Below are positions 48,801-62,329 of a DNA stretch of 64,000 bases, piece by piece. The DNA is taken from positions 428,083 to 492,082 of the forward strand of contig CAMPDV010000211.1 of assembly GCA_946699065.1 (NCBI GenBank). The letters are read 5' to 3'. The number at the start of each line of letters is the position of its first letter. Positions within the stretch are counted from its first letter, which is position 1. The notes under the pieces are model-generated. The model was not told the origin of the DNA, ran no database searches, and saw only the letters and a list, made by a program, of their open reading frames with translations. The stretch is from Loxodes magnus (Eukaryota; Ciliophora; Karyorelictea; Loxodida; Loxodidae). The position numbers were made by a program, and so were the translations under genes.

Positions 48801-51748
48801 CGAATATGGAATTAAATATGCAACAACAAGTTCTGCTATTTTGATTATAAGAAATGCTGTAAAATAGGATGAAAAGATTAAACTACATAAAATAATTTAG
48901 GTGATAGTATTTGCTAAGTCAGTTGCATTCAATATGACTGAGATAGTTAAGTAGATCTAAAGACGATAAACTTCCTTAGCAAAACCTGATTGCATGCTAT
49001 ATATTAAACTTCCACATAAGCCTGAAATTTAGTATAGCCTCACATTTTAATAAGCTTTTCAAAGAATTTAAAATTATGATAAAAGCGTGTATTTAGAAGA
49101 TCACCCGTTAGAATGTATGAATTAAATGGAATAACAACAGCGAGAAGGAAATTTTTTAAGAAATATTGGAACTTAGTATAACTATGATTAAATTTTATAG
49201 AATTATCAAAATTATAAGAGCTCTTAAGCATAATTTTCATTACACTAGAAAGATTAAAGCTATCAAGAAAAATATATGATTGCAGGGTGTCTTTATGATG
49301 GAGCGGATTTATCTTATATATTCAATGATACTTAAGACTAAGATTAAACATTACTTTTCGATCTTTAGGGAAAATCAGTATTTAATGTTCATCCTTTTTA
49401 CTCTGTATGCTACTAAAATAAAAGTGCGTAAAATAAAATTTCAAAATATTGGCATTACTGATATTGCAATTAAGGATTTTATGGAATCTGCTCTTTTTGT
49501 CTAGATTAATTCCCTACTGGGTTTATTAAGAACTTAATAGACCCAAATGATCCTAGATGTGAGGTAGATCCTGATTAATCCTCTTTGGAGAATCCTTAGG
49601 TTATTTATGTTACGAATATAAACTATCCTCTAGCAGAATTTACTAAAAATGGGGTTATCTTTAAATTTTACGATGAAGTATCTAGTAAATAGCCAAATGA
49701 AAACTCAAAATTTAAACTAGGGGAATATCAACCTAGCTGCATTGTATACAAAGGATTAGGAATTTTTGATCGGTCTTATCTTTCATTAGCTGAAGCTTTG
49801 GCAGAAGGAGCTTAGAAGAGTTATGTTAAGGTTCTTTTGACAAATGGAACTCATTTTTAGATAAGCTATAGTAGGAAAAATTTTAATGACTCCATGACAG
49901 TTTTACTAACTACTTTTTACTCCTAAAGTAAACTAACAACTATAAAAGCTTATACAAGTAATTTAAGCAATTAACTATTTAAACCCTTTATTGCTTTTAG
50001 TATCCAAAAGACTAAATTTCAGACCTAGATAAGTGTACTTCCGATTCTAAGGAAAGAGCTAACATTATTTTCATGTGAACAGATATTCAATTGACTATCT
50101 TTTATAACCATTTAAAATTTGAGAACGTAATATTAGAAATGCACACACTTGCATTAAATATGAATCTTCTAAATGTATATTGCTATATAAATGATAAGTA
50201 ATCCTGTAATATATGTGCAGGAGATTTCTTTTTGAGAGATGATTTTTTTTCTTTACTTGATGAATATGGTTATTCATGAAGTTTAGCAAAAGATGTTTTA
50301 GAATAGTTTTAATTTTTTGGAACTGAATATCTAAAAATACATAATCTCTGATAAAAATTATTCAAGAAAAACTGAGTTTAAATAATGTTTGGTTTCATCA
50401 ATTTTCTAAGCATTACCGTAATTACATTGAATGTTAATCTTGTAATTTAGAATTTAATGACACAGACTTTTATTTTTTTGATTCAGAAAAGTATTTAGTT
50501 AGCATGTATTGAGTATTAGAGCACAAAGAATTTGATTTTGGAAGTTTAAAATTTAATAGAGGGAGTGAAATAAATAATTTCCATAATTTAGATTAAAAAA
50601 GTGGAGATTAAAATTATGCAGGAATTGTGTTTCCTGGGTTTTAAAATCTAACCAGACTCAATTAATCTAAATAAACGAAGTTACCTTCACTAAAAGCTTA
50701 ATTTGATCATACTTATACTATTTATACAGGTAAATTGAAGCTCTCCTTTTGATTCAAAACTGTAAGTTATTTAACAAGAGATTTAAATGACTGTTATTAA
50801 GATATTTTAAACTAAGATACTTGGTATGAGAGCGATTTGAATGGCACCTAATAAAGAGCAGCAATAGAAGGCTAAAATGGTTAGTAAAATGGTTAGTTTA
50901 GCTATAACTTAGTTACATCAATAATTTGAGTAGTTAAATATAAGTGATACTGAGCAGCAATATATTGAGCCATAATTAGAGGTATTCAGAAGAAAGGTTC
51001 CAAAAATATTGTCCCATAAGCAAAGTAATGTTAAACTACACATAATTGCTTTTTTAAAGTCTTAAGGGTTTTAACTTTAGATGCTTAATAAGAAATGATA
51101 TAGAAGTTAAGAGGTAAAAGAAGCAGGTTTTTCTGTAGCTTGTGTCTATAAGATGACAATTTTGGAATAGTTGAAGATGTAATATTTGAGTAAATAAGAA
51201 TGGTAGAAGATATTAAGATGACTAATTGTAGCATTTGCTATAACTAAATCTGAATGAATAACTGATTGACTTAAAATTGAGTTGAAACAGATTTTGGCTA
51301 TATTAGTTGTTGAATTATAGTTAACTCTGCATATCCATTTAATATATTTTCTGATAACTATAATGAAAGAGGTGGAGGAATGATAGTTAACTGAGTATAG
51401 GACTGCATAAGGAATGATAAGGCGCAAGAATTGTAATTTATAGCCTTGGATGCAAATTAAGTTCTGGTAATAAGTGATGATAACTAATTGCACATATTCC
51501 TAAACTAGCAACTTAAATAATAAAGATTAGCTATCTAATAATTAGATAAACTAGAATGCTTAATGCAAATGAAAAAACATAAACTGCCTCCTTTAAAATT
51601 GAGAACATTTTTTTAATGGAAAATATAGGTTGAATGGTAGCTACAGATTTTAAACTAGCCAGGATGCATAATATAGTAAATTTTAGGGAAGCAGCAGAAA
51701 AAAAATTTCTAGTCTCTAAATTTTGGATAAAATGTTATTAAGAATTGA
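45889..51748 (+). CDS. Large LNR (Notch-repeat) membrane protein with probable beta-helix
   Basis: From ATG 45889 one frame runs about 370 codons: a coiled coil (NLELLRNVQELEGENRILMS), a polar linker, then a membrane helix (TVALLLVIAYLILYITSYV, near 46,640). The Cys-rich part contains several Lin-12/Notch repeats: ENCDLAWMTESCQWDQGDCC (Trp = TGA at 47000), CYNKQCNWDGGDC (Trp = TGA at 47585), IGNGICNEELLSSDCNYDG, CSSFYCGYDNAQC, LGDSICQVSC. From ~49,280 the sequence becomes beta-rich (LSLAEALAEGAQKSYVKVLL, GDFFLRDDFF, ISCWIIVNSAYPFNIFSDN), resembling parallel beta-helix proteins. At least five single-base frame breaks occur. The end near TGA 51746 is approximate. Probably a type II cell-surface protein; adhesion or sensing is an inference. 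ATG 46558 is an alternative start just before the membrane helix. Confidence 0.65.
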
Positions 51749-52869
51749 TAGTAAAATTAGAAATTCTGAATTTTATAACTAAACCTATACAAAATATTTG
51801 ATTGCTTTGTAAAATTGGAATTATATATAGTTCATATTAGTAAAGTTTAAGTAAATACTCTAATAAACGAAATATAATTTAAAAATGTTTATATTATAAT
51901 TAATTATTTAATTTTCTCAATTTATAAGACTAGCATTTTCTAAGCAAGATATATATTAATAACCGAAATGAGACATATAAAACCAAAAAGAAATAATTGT
52001 ATATTTAAAACTATCTCTTAAAGATATAAAGTTTAATATTTACAAGAAAAAGAAAATAAAAGCAGAAGATTGATGTATAAAGAAGTAAATATTGGGAGAA
52101 TATAAAATTAAATAAAATGTAAATAAATTAATAAAATTAAAAAACTAAAATTTTAATATTCAAAGAAGATCTGACTTAAAAAATCAAAGTTCATTCTTCA
52201 TAAATAGATTGAGCCCAATCAATCACTTAAATGATGCATTACTAGGTTTAGAATAATGTAAATATAAAAGTGAAATTAGAACTTTAGTAAAAAATTATCT
52301 TTTATAAGCGATGGAAATTGTTTCTATCTTACTATTGAATCCCCATTCTTAGAACATCTATCTAGTTAGGCAAAAGTAGTTCAATACGAAAAGATATAAA
52401 TTAGGAAAATAAGAAATTTATTAAGGATAGAAAAAATATCAATCAGAAATAAAATAAAAGTAATTAACTACTTAAAAAATCACCAAGTAAAAAATTTCAA
52501 ATGAATGAATCCAAAAAAAGAATAAAATTTGTTTAAATACAATAGTCAGCAAATAAAAAATGACTGAATCTTTGTTTTTTTTATTAAAAAATAATAAGTT
52601 TTAGTTTCTTGAAAGAAGTAGAAATGTATTCACACAAAAAATTCTAGAAAAGTAAAAAAATAAAAAAAATAATTGAGAAAAGCAATAAATAAGATAAAAA
52701 TTTATAAAAAGCTGATTAAGGATGACGTCAGATTGTATACAATTATCTTTAGATAAAATATTTAATTTAAAAATCTAAATAAAAAGGTTTAGAAAAAGAA
52801 TTAAAAAATAATCCAAAAGGTGATAAAAAGTGCTAAATAAAGAGAAAAGTATTGAAACATATTAAAAAG
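51749..52869. other. A-rich spacer
   Basis: AT-rich, with A runs on the plus strand. No ORF with protein-like character seen; it should contain the promoter of the ARF-like gene. Confidence 0.45.
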
Positions 52870-53633
<764 letters not shown>

Positions 53634-53664
53634 AAAGAATGCTGCTTATAAGTTTAAAGATGAA

Positions 53665-55420
53665 GATGATAAAAAGCTTAAGAACTAAAAGACTGTAAGA
53701 AGAGCTTTAAGATTGCAAACCGGTAGCATTGCGAGCTTGGATCTCTTTCTAAAGTTATATCTGAATATCGAAAGCGCGGAAATCACAAAATGACAGTAAG
53801 ATGAACTTTAAGTTAGGAATCCACTTTCCTTTAGAGCTCTGTTCAAATTCTGCCATTGAACTGAGAATCGAAAGTGCTTAAATATTAAAATTCTGTAAGA
53901 ATAACTTTAAGTTAAGAATCCGTTAATCGTTAAATGTTCTAATCAAGTTTTCCAAAAAGAGACAGGTAAGATGTAAAGCTTAAGAACTTTATACTGTCAG
54001 AAGATCTTTAAGATTGCAAACAGTTAACATTGTGAGCTCGGATCTCTTTCTATAGTTATATCTGAATATCGTAAGCTAGGAAATACAAAAAGATTTTAAG
54101 ATGAAATTAAGTTAGGAATCCGTTGTCCTTTAGATTTGTTTAAATCATGCAATTGAGCTGAGAATCGAAGGTGCTAAAATCTTAAAGACCGTAAGAGAAA
54201 CTTAAGTTTTGAATCCGTTAATAGTTAAAAGCTCTTTTCAATTTCACCAAAAAAGTTTGCTGATAAAAAGCTTAACTACTATAAAATTGTAAGAAGAACT
54301 TTAAGTGGCAATCCGTTATCGTTGCGTGCTCGGATCTCTCTCTATAGCTATATCTGAATATCGAAAGTGCTGAAACACTAAAGACTGTAAGATGAACTTA
54401 AAGTTTGGAATCCGTTTTTCTTAAGAGCTCTGTTCGAATCCTTCCATTGAACTGAGAATCGAGAGGGCTTAAATGATAAAAATCTGTAAGAGAAATTTTA
54501 AGGTTGGAATCCGTTAATCGTATATAGCTCTAATCAAGTTCTCAAAATTTGAACTTAGAATCGAATGTGCTGAAATATTAAAAATCTGTTAGAGAAACTT
54601 AATTTTGGAATTCGTTATCTTTGCGAGCTCGGTTGTTTTCTAAAGCATAATCAAATTATCGAAAGTGCAGAAATCTAAAAATCTATAAGATGAACTTTAA
54701 GTTTGGAATCCGTTAATCCTTGTAAACTCTGATCAATTTATCCAAAAAAATTTGCTGATATAAAGCTTAAGAACTAAAAAACTGTAAGAGAAACTTTAAG
54801 TTTGGAGGCCGTTAATCCTTGAAAGCTCTGATCAAATTCTCCAAATTTGAACTGAGAATCGAAAATGCTAAGTACTAAAAGACTGTAAGAAGAACTTTAA
54901 GTTCGGAATCCGTTATCATTGAGAGCTCTAATCAAAATCTCAAAAAAAGTCTGTTTAGAGTTAATTTTTATGAACTGTAAGACATAAAGAAGAACTTCAA
55001 ATTTGGAATTCGTATCCTTTAGAGCTCGATTGTTTTCTAAAGCATAATCTTATTATCGAAAGTGTTGAAATCTAAAAAACTGTAAGATGAAATTTAAGTT
55101 TTGAATCCGTTAACATTGCGAGCTCTGATCAAGTTTTCAAAAAATTCTGGATAGATGATAAGCTTAAGAACTTCAAAACTTTAAGAAGAATTTAAGTTTG
55201 GAATCCATTTTCTAGATTGTTTAGTTCTTTTTCTCAAAATACGTCTGAGTTACGAATAAGCCTAAGTACTTAAAGAATGAAAGTTCAACTTATTTTATAG
55301 ACTCCGTTTCATTTGAGATCTTTGGTTTAGTTCTAAAAATTTTCGTCGGGATAAAATTGAAACACTTAAAAATTGAAAGAAGAACTTTTACTAAAAACTC
55401 CATTCTATTTCATATTTATA
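53665..55420. repeat. Tandem array of ~100-bp units, about 18 copies
   Basis: The AATCCGTTA core or a variant occurs near 53,717, 53,818, 53,917, 54,016, 54,117, 54,203, 54,309, 54,408, 54,508, 54,609, 54,706, 54,806, 54,908, 55,008, 55,106, 55,200, 55,300 and 55,400, a very regular ~100-bp period. It is the same family as the array at 23.3-24.3 kb but nearly twice as long. It starts immediately after the ARF-like gene and leads into the second copy of the duplicated unit. Confidence 0.85.
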
Positions 55421-56190
55421 TCCAGTTCTTAAATTATTAGTAATAAATTTTAAAAGCGGAAGATTTTAAGGTTGAACATTGAGTCAAAAATAGTTTCTGC
55501 TTAAGAGCTTTGGTCTAGTTCTCAAAAAAAATCTCATTATGATATAGCTGAAGAACCTAGAAGATTGTGAGTAGGACTTTGAATAAAAACTCCATTCTGT
55601 CTTTCTAAGGATTTCCTCACTCTCATTCCTTTTACCATATTCTTACTTAAGATTTCTGAGAAATGCAAAATAATTTCATTTGTTTGTATTTCTTCTTGAA
55701 AGAATCTTTGATTGTAGTTCTTTTCTTCTAAAAATTTTTTAAATTTATAACTTTTTCTCTTTTAGCAGTTCCGAGCTTCGTATTCTCTTCTATTTTTTCT
55801 CATTCTTTTCTTCCTACATTCTAAAGATTTTCAAAGAGCTTTAGTCTTAGTAAATGTTCTAACTTAGCTACTTTTTTTGATATTAAGATTAGTTAAAGAT
55901 TGTGTCCCTTTTTTAGTGCATTGCTCCTAGTAGTTTTTAAAGATTTTAGGATAGAGATGTTTTTGTTATTTATAGAATAAAAAATGTGATTAAGTTGTAA
56001 AGCTGGTTGGTTTTTTAAATTTAGCAAAATGTATTGGTGCGGATTGTAGATAGGTACTTGATATAAGAGGTTAATATTGTAGTATGTATGTAATGATAGA
56101 TATTTGAATTTATAATGGTTAATTATAATTTTTGATGGTAACTGTTATAAATTACCTTTATAAGCTTTTTTAATCTAAATAATAATAAAA

Positions 56191-57636
56191 ATGTAAGCGT
56201 TACCAAAATGCTTAATCTGCTAAGAAGATTACAACTTAACTAATGCTCTTCCAACTGTCTTACCTTGTGGACATATTTACTGTGGTTTGTGTTTGAATAC
56301 TCAGTTCTGATTATAAGGCATAATGTAATGTCCTATTTGTTAAAAAGGATTCCATTTTAGATTTGAAGACTTACCTTAAGAAAGTGATTTAATAAGAATG
56401 ATATTTTAAAACTAATAATACATATAAAAGATTTAAGATGCTAGATAGAAATTAAAAGAGATAAGGAAGTAAATTATGCAAAAATCTAAAACCATTACAA
56501 CCAAATTATCTAACATTACTAATACTCTCATTATACCATATACTAATATCATCCAATACACTACCATTAACTACAACTAATAACACTAAAATATTATACA
56601 ATCATCCTAATTCCCTATTTACTAATATCTAAAACCAACTCAAATCCAAACTATAACAGTCTAACTATATTCCACTATATAACCACCTTTAGTACTAAAC
56701 CCTAAATTAACTTCAAATTATATCACACAAATAAGAAACAAACTATAATACAATACAAAGTAACAACAGTTAAACACTAAACAGACTAATTAACATAAAC
56801 TAACCTAGTAGCAACATTTTATTCAATCTAACTATATTCACTTTTTTAATTGAGGAATTTAAAAATTAAGTTTATTTAATATTTAAACTGAGTAATTACG
56901 ATAAGTCTAAGTTTAAATTATAATTCCATACAATAGTTAAAGTATAGAATATTAAAATAAGTTATATTTAATTGGAGGATAAAACTAAAATTAAAAGAAA
57001 GGAATAAAAGAAACTTGATAGTTCGATTTCGAAGGTAATAAGACAAAACTTAGTGATCTAAATGAGGGAAGAAGTGATTTTGGAATAGCAGCAGCTTAAA
57101 ATTATCTTTATGTGGTTGGAGGAGTTACTAGTATAAATCAAGCTTTAAAATCAGTAGAAAAGTTAAAGATAGGAAACTAAAGTAAATGATAAAAATGCTC
57201 TTAATTTCCATTTTAAATAGCAGGCTAAACTTTAGTAGTAGATAAAGATGAATAAAACATTTATTCAATTGGAGGTGGAGATTAGAAAGTATAAACTTTA
57301 AAAGATATATGAAAGTATAACATATAGAATGATAGATGGAGTAAGTAAAATTTGAATCTTCCTGAAGCTATTGCTTGTCCTATAGTTTCTTTAGAACCTT
57401 TTGTCATATTTGGAGGTATAAAAAATCCATTTACGAAAGAACATTCAAGAAGAATATATAAAAGAAACAAATAATAATGGCAATAAAGTTAAATTTTTAA
57501 AGATGTTGCAGCTTTAACAGAGATGAAAATAAGAGGTGTCTATGGATATGCTTTTGCTTCTGAATAGGGAAGAGCTTCAATAATGAGGATTGATTTAGAA
57601 AAGTTGAGTTATAGAAGCATTAAAGGGGATAACTGA
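56191..57636 (+). CDS. RING-kelch protein, copy 2
   Basis: Same 481-codon architecture as the copy at 24853: C3HC4 RING at residues 7-50, a G-free-DNA low-complexity linker, then kelch repeats. All five internal TGA codons are retained and the reading frame is unbroken to TGA 57634. Differences are few substitutions (for example GLAAAQ versus GIAAAQ). Retention of an open 1.4-kb frame with TGA at conserved Trp positions in both copies argues that both are functional and that TGA is translated. Predicted role: substrate-binding E3 ubiquitin ligase. Confidence 0.85.
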
Positions 57637-58841
57637 GATAATAATAATATTGATATGATTAATATTATTGATAATAAATATAGTTTTATATGTAAGTAGT
57701 TTAAATATCTATAGTAAATATGTTACTACTTATTAATATGGTTAATCTATACTTATTAATGTTGTATTTTTATAAGTTTTTTTGTATGTTTAAGTGTATA
57801 TATGATGTTGATATGGTAATGTAGTTATAGCTATATAGTTGACAATAAAGATTATTTTCCTTACTAGCTCTTTTTAAAGCTGAAATAAATAAAGAATCAA
57901 ATTTTATCTAAACATCTTTAAAAATCTATTATTCAAATATTATCATTATTCAGATACTAACATACAGCTTATAACATACCAAAACATATTCAACAATGTC
58001 AAAAAACTATCTTTAATATATCCTTATATTTAAATTATACAAGTACAGATTACTATTTATCTAATCAAAACTATAATCAAATTATCATTAACCTATATCT
58101 AAATACAAGTCATTATTACTATCATACACTCTAAAATACATACTACCAACTACTAAACTTTCCTATACACATATATCAAATCAGGCCATTATATTCGAGG
58201 GTTCTCAATCGGTACCAGAATCTAACTAGGGTGCTGAAGTCCAAGTCTCAGAGTAATCCTGCCTCTTTTTCATTTATCTAGTTAGGAATTGGAAAAACCT
58301 GAAGACATGACTGAGACAAATTATATCTTTAAGTAGAAAAATAAAATTCAATTGTGAAATTTGGCACAAGAATTGGATTTTATTTTATTTTATTCCTTTT
58401 TAACTTTAGCCTTCGGAAAGAAATACAAGAATTTTGAGAGTAAAATTAATAAATTTTTATTTAAAAAACTAAGAAAAAAGTGACCAAAGAGATCAGACGA
58501 AGCCAGAAATATTTTTAGACTATTTTAACAACAAAATTTGGTTTTTTATTAATCGTGGTGAACCTAATAAAGGTAGAATCATGTTAATTTATTTATCTTT
58601 AGAAACGTTCTCATCAGATTATTAAATCCTAGCCTCCTTATACTTAGCAAATAAAACTTCCCTTTTAAATTTAGTCTTCTAGGTAGCATTCAAATTAATA
58701 CTTACTTCTGTGATATTCGATTTTAGCTTAGAAAAAAATACAAGAGAGTAGAATTTACATAATTAAAATTTTAAGTTGTCTAAAAGTAGTGTAATATATT
58801 ACTTAGTAGCACATAAAGGTTAATTGAACCAGCTAAATATT
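57637..58841. other. Spacer, copy 2 counterpart of 26,299-27,585
   Basis: Contains the same G-depleted tract (57,880-58,190) and the same conserved GC-richer block (58,196-58,310), now directly joined because the ~80-bp segment of copy 1 is missing. No gene recognised. Confidence 0.45.
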
Positions 58842-59545
58842 ATGAATAATCCTTGAATTAAGTTAAAAGTTCTTAAGAGTCTAACTAGAGAGTAAAGATC
58901 TCCTAATGAGTGTATCAGGAAAAATATTGAGACCTTTGGCATTACGAAAAGACTCTGATGTGTTAAAATGTATTCCTGATATTGATATTTTTGTAAGAAG
59001 AGGAGTGGTCACTGTAGATAATCCTTTTGAATTCATAAAATATGGAGTAAAAGCGTTATAGATTTGTCCTTTTGTTTAAAATTAGACTTTTCAACAGTGC
59101 TCTATGATCTTAAAACAAGTTTGAAACAGCTAATTTATCAACTTATTAAAAACATAAAAAAACTCGAATAGGAATTAAACTCCCAGGAGAAAGAGATGCT
59201 TGTATTAAGTCAGGATTTGATAAGATGATGATGAAGTCCATATGGTAGACCGAAGAGCTAAAGTCGGAGTTTATGAGCAAATGACAAGTTTAGAGAATAA
59301 TATTTGAATAATGCAAGAGTAAGATAAGAAAAACTGAGCAAAATTAGATTCTATGCTTAAATTAATAGAAAAAACCTGTAGAAGCCTTCATAAGGAACTC
59401 CAATCGAAATAGAGAAACGGGAAGGCCATTTCCTAGAGCAAGAAAAAGATGCTGCATTTGCAACAGCACTTGACATTTATGATGGAAATGTCCTCAATAG
59501 AAAGAAATAAGAATAAATATCTGGAAAAAAATTCTCAAATCAGAT
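58842..59545 (+). pseudogene. Retroelement ORF1-like remnant, copy 2
   Basis: Counterpart of 27,586-28,390. Starts NNPWIKLKVLKS, carries VHMVDRRAKVGVYE and a zinc-knuckle remnant in shifted frames. It has its own extra lesions: a 2-bp loss early, and a ~75-bp deletion near 59,525 between short similar words (TCTGGAAAAA / TCTAGAAAAA). Confidence 0.6.
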
Positions 59546-61269
59546 TATATAAAAGAGATCAGCAATTTTATCTCATATCTAGCTTAATTAACGAGTCTGA
59601 AAACAAGCTCAATTGAGGATTAAAAGCTAACTTTTTGCTTCAAAGTGAGAGAACTTCAATACCTTGAAGAAACTTAGTATTATATAAGAAATGTTGCAAC
59701 TCTTTTAGGAGAGTTCTGTAATGCTAATAGATAAGGAATATCGTTAGAGATAAGATAAATATGTCTTGAGTTAAAAGCTCTTAATTATTAATACTGTAAG
59801 GATTGGATGATATTTTAAAGGCTACAATAAATATATGATTAAAAGTAGAAAAATGTATTAGGAGAATAAAGAGTAGAAGGTTAATAATGGGGTATTGAAT
59901 AGATATTAGTTACAACATTTAATACCATATAGAATGATAGGTCTAAAGCATATTTTAGTTAATCTTATAAAGCTATTATAGTTATTATAAGTGAAATACC
60001 AATAATAACCAATTTTCATTACTTCCTATTCCAATAATTCAATACTATCTAAATCTAAACTAAACTATCTACACTTAAACCAAACTAATACCTCCTTTTA
60101 GCTATATAAAACCTACACTAATACTTAGTAATCAACTGAAGAATTCTAACAAAATTCAAATTACTTCCAATATTACTACCAATATAGTCACTCAAATTGC
60201 TAACCAAAAGTAAAACCATATCATCAAAAATATCCCTTAAAATACTGTTTTTTAGCTTTAAGATTTTTGCTCTTTATTAGCCATTGCTTTATTTGCATAT
60301 TAACTCCAAAAATATTAAAATGCATTTCTTTTTAAATAAGATCTTCTATATCAAGATAGGAACTAAAGAAAAGGTAGATTCTAAATTGCTAAGTAAATTA
60401 AAAAAATAGAAGATGGTAAGTTACCTAAAACCTACAGTTAAAATAAAGATTTTAGAAAGAACTATTGAACCTACAAATAAGAAGAATGTCTATTTTATTT
60501 AGAGTTTGTCAAGCTTTAAAGATATAAAAGAACGAAACTGAGTTTATTCTACATACTATCAAAGTAAGTAGATTCAGAAGTACGGGATTAAATTCTTCTC
60601 ATGGAAGATTAATCGATGCTAAACCTTAGCAAAATACGCAACATATTGGGCCATTTTCTCATATTTCTAGGTGTGATTATTTGGTTAAAGCTATTAAATT
60701 GAAGAGTTTTCTAATTCGATACACTAAGAAATGTTAGCTATGCCTATTGCAGTCAAGTTATATCCTGCTTCTATTATTTTCTTATAATTATCATAGAATA
60801 AAAGGCCTATAGCAGCTTTTAATTTTATCAGGAGTTTATTATTTGTTCAAATGTACAGGGATTTAAACAGAAGCAAATTAAGCTGGCGTTTTTATTAATC
60901 AGTCTATATAGTTTATAAGCGTAAGTTTTTATAATCCTGCTAAGCTTAATTTCATAGTTAAATACTTAACATTTAGAGTTTCATTCAAAACTTTGTTATC
61001 TCAGGTTAAAAAATAAAGTTTTTTCTTACTATTACTTAAAATTCGGTCCTAACAGAATTGCTGCTAAAGAGATCAACGATTTTATTATTTCTTTGCCCAA
61101 TTTAAAAGAGGGAAGAATTTTGCTTTGCATATAAAAAAGTGAGAGATTTACGACAGGAGTTAATAGTCTGATTGAAGAAGTAATTGAAGTGAAATATGTC
61201 TGATGTATTGATGTCAAGAAAATGGCTATTCAGATTTAGGTTAACTCATTCCTAAGCTTTTAAAAATGA
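59546..61269 (+). CDS. Unassigned ORF(s), copy 2
   Basis: Counterpart of 28,331-30,090 with the same frame changes, ending at TGA 61267. The copy 1 start codon is deleted here. One extra base near 60,740 (ATGCCTATTGC versus ATGCTATTGC) changes the frame relative to copy 1, so at least one copy is broken at that point. The final segment (FGPNRIAAKEINDFI, ILLCIQKSERFTTGVN) is the best conserved. Function unknown. Confidence 0.33.
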
Positions 61270-62297
61270 GAAAATTATCTTTCTAGTTCAAGCACGTTTT
61301 GGTCCATGAATTAGGTTTTATTATATTCTATAAATTTGATGAGTAAGTCTATTAGATTATCGTGCTTATTGAAACCACTTCACCTTTCATTCTAACTGTT
61401 AACACTTTTATTCAAAAGCATCTCTGAGTTTAAAATCTTCTTTGGTTCTTTTTTTGCTGAGTGAACTAGTTTAATCTCTTTTTTCGGACGTTCAAAAATG
61501 ATTATGGTAATCGTCACTTTGTTTCTTTCTTAAAAAGTTCTAAAATATCTTTACATACTAATTTTAGAGTTAATAATCAGATTAATATAAACTCTTTTAT
61601 ATGTTACTCTTCGGCCTTGACAGCTCTTTTCCCTTTTATTTCCTTTTTCCTTGGTAGATTATCTCAATTTCCTTTATTTAAAAAACTGCTTTTTAATTTT
61701 TTCTTCAATAATTTAATCTTTTCTAGTACTTTCTGTATAAATACTTACTTTCGTCGTTTAGTCAATATGCTTTAGATATTTTTCTAGATACTGAAGTTTC
61801 TTTTAAAGTGATTTGTTGATCCTTTATAGCTTTAGTTTTTTGGAGTTTTATCTGATATAGATAAACTAGGAACTTTGCATTTGGGCTTTTCTTATTTGAT
61901 TTTATATTCTTGAGCCAAGTTCTACTATTAACCTCTTTTTTGTTATCATTTTTTTAATCTAAAACACTTTTCTTCTTTCTATCTAACCCTGATTTCTAAG
62001 ATGCTTAGCTCAAGTTAGTAGGAGGAACTGATTTATTCTCTAAATTCTTATAATTATTTGGCGTCGCTTGATTCCTTTTTATTCTAGTATTATAGTAGAC
62101 TTTTTAAAACTTGAGGCTTTTCTGCTTACTTATTATCATTGCAAATTAGAGCTTAAATAGCTTTCTAAATTAGATTGGATTTGTAAATTTTTTTAATTAG
62201 AAATTTTTTGAGTAACCTGGCATTTTTTATCCTTTAAATTAATTTAATTTTACTATTTTTCACTTTTACTTAGATTACTGTTCCACCTGTCGCTCAT
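61230..62297 (-). CDS. Polar unknown protein, copy 2
   Basis: Counterpart of 30,051-31,117. ATG at 62297-62295 (MSDRWNSNLSKSEKQQ) to TGA 61232-61230, with frame breaks comparable to copy 1. It overlaps the plus-strand TGA at 61267 by ~40 bp. No family recognised. Confidence 0.48.
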
Positions 62298-62329
62298 ATC
62301 TTGATCATTCTTGCATTTTACTAAATTTA

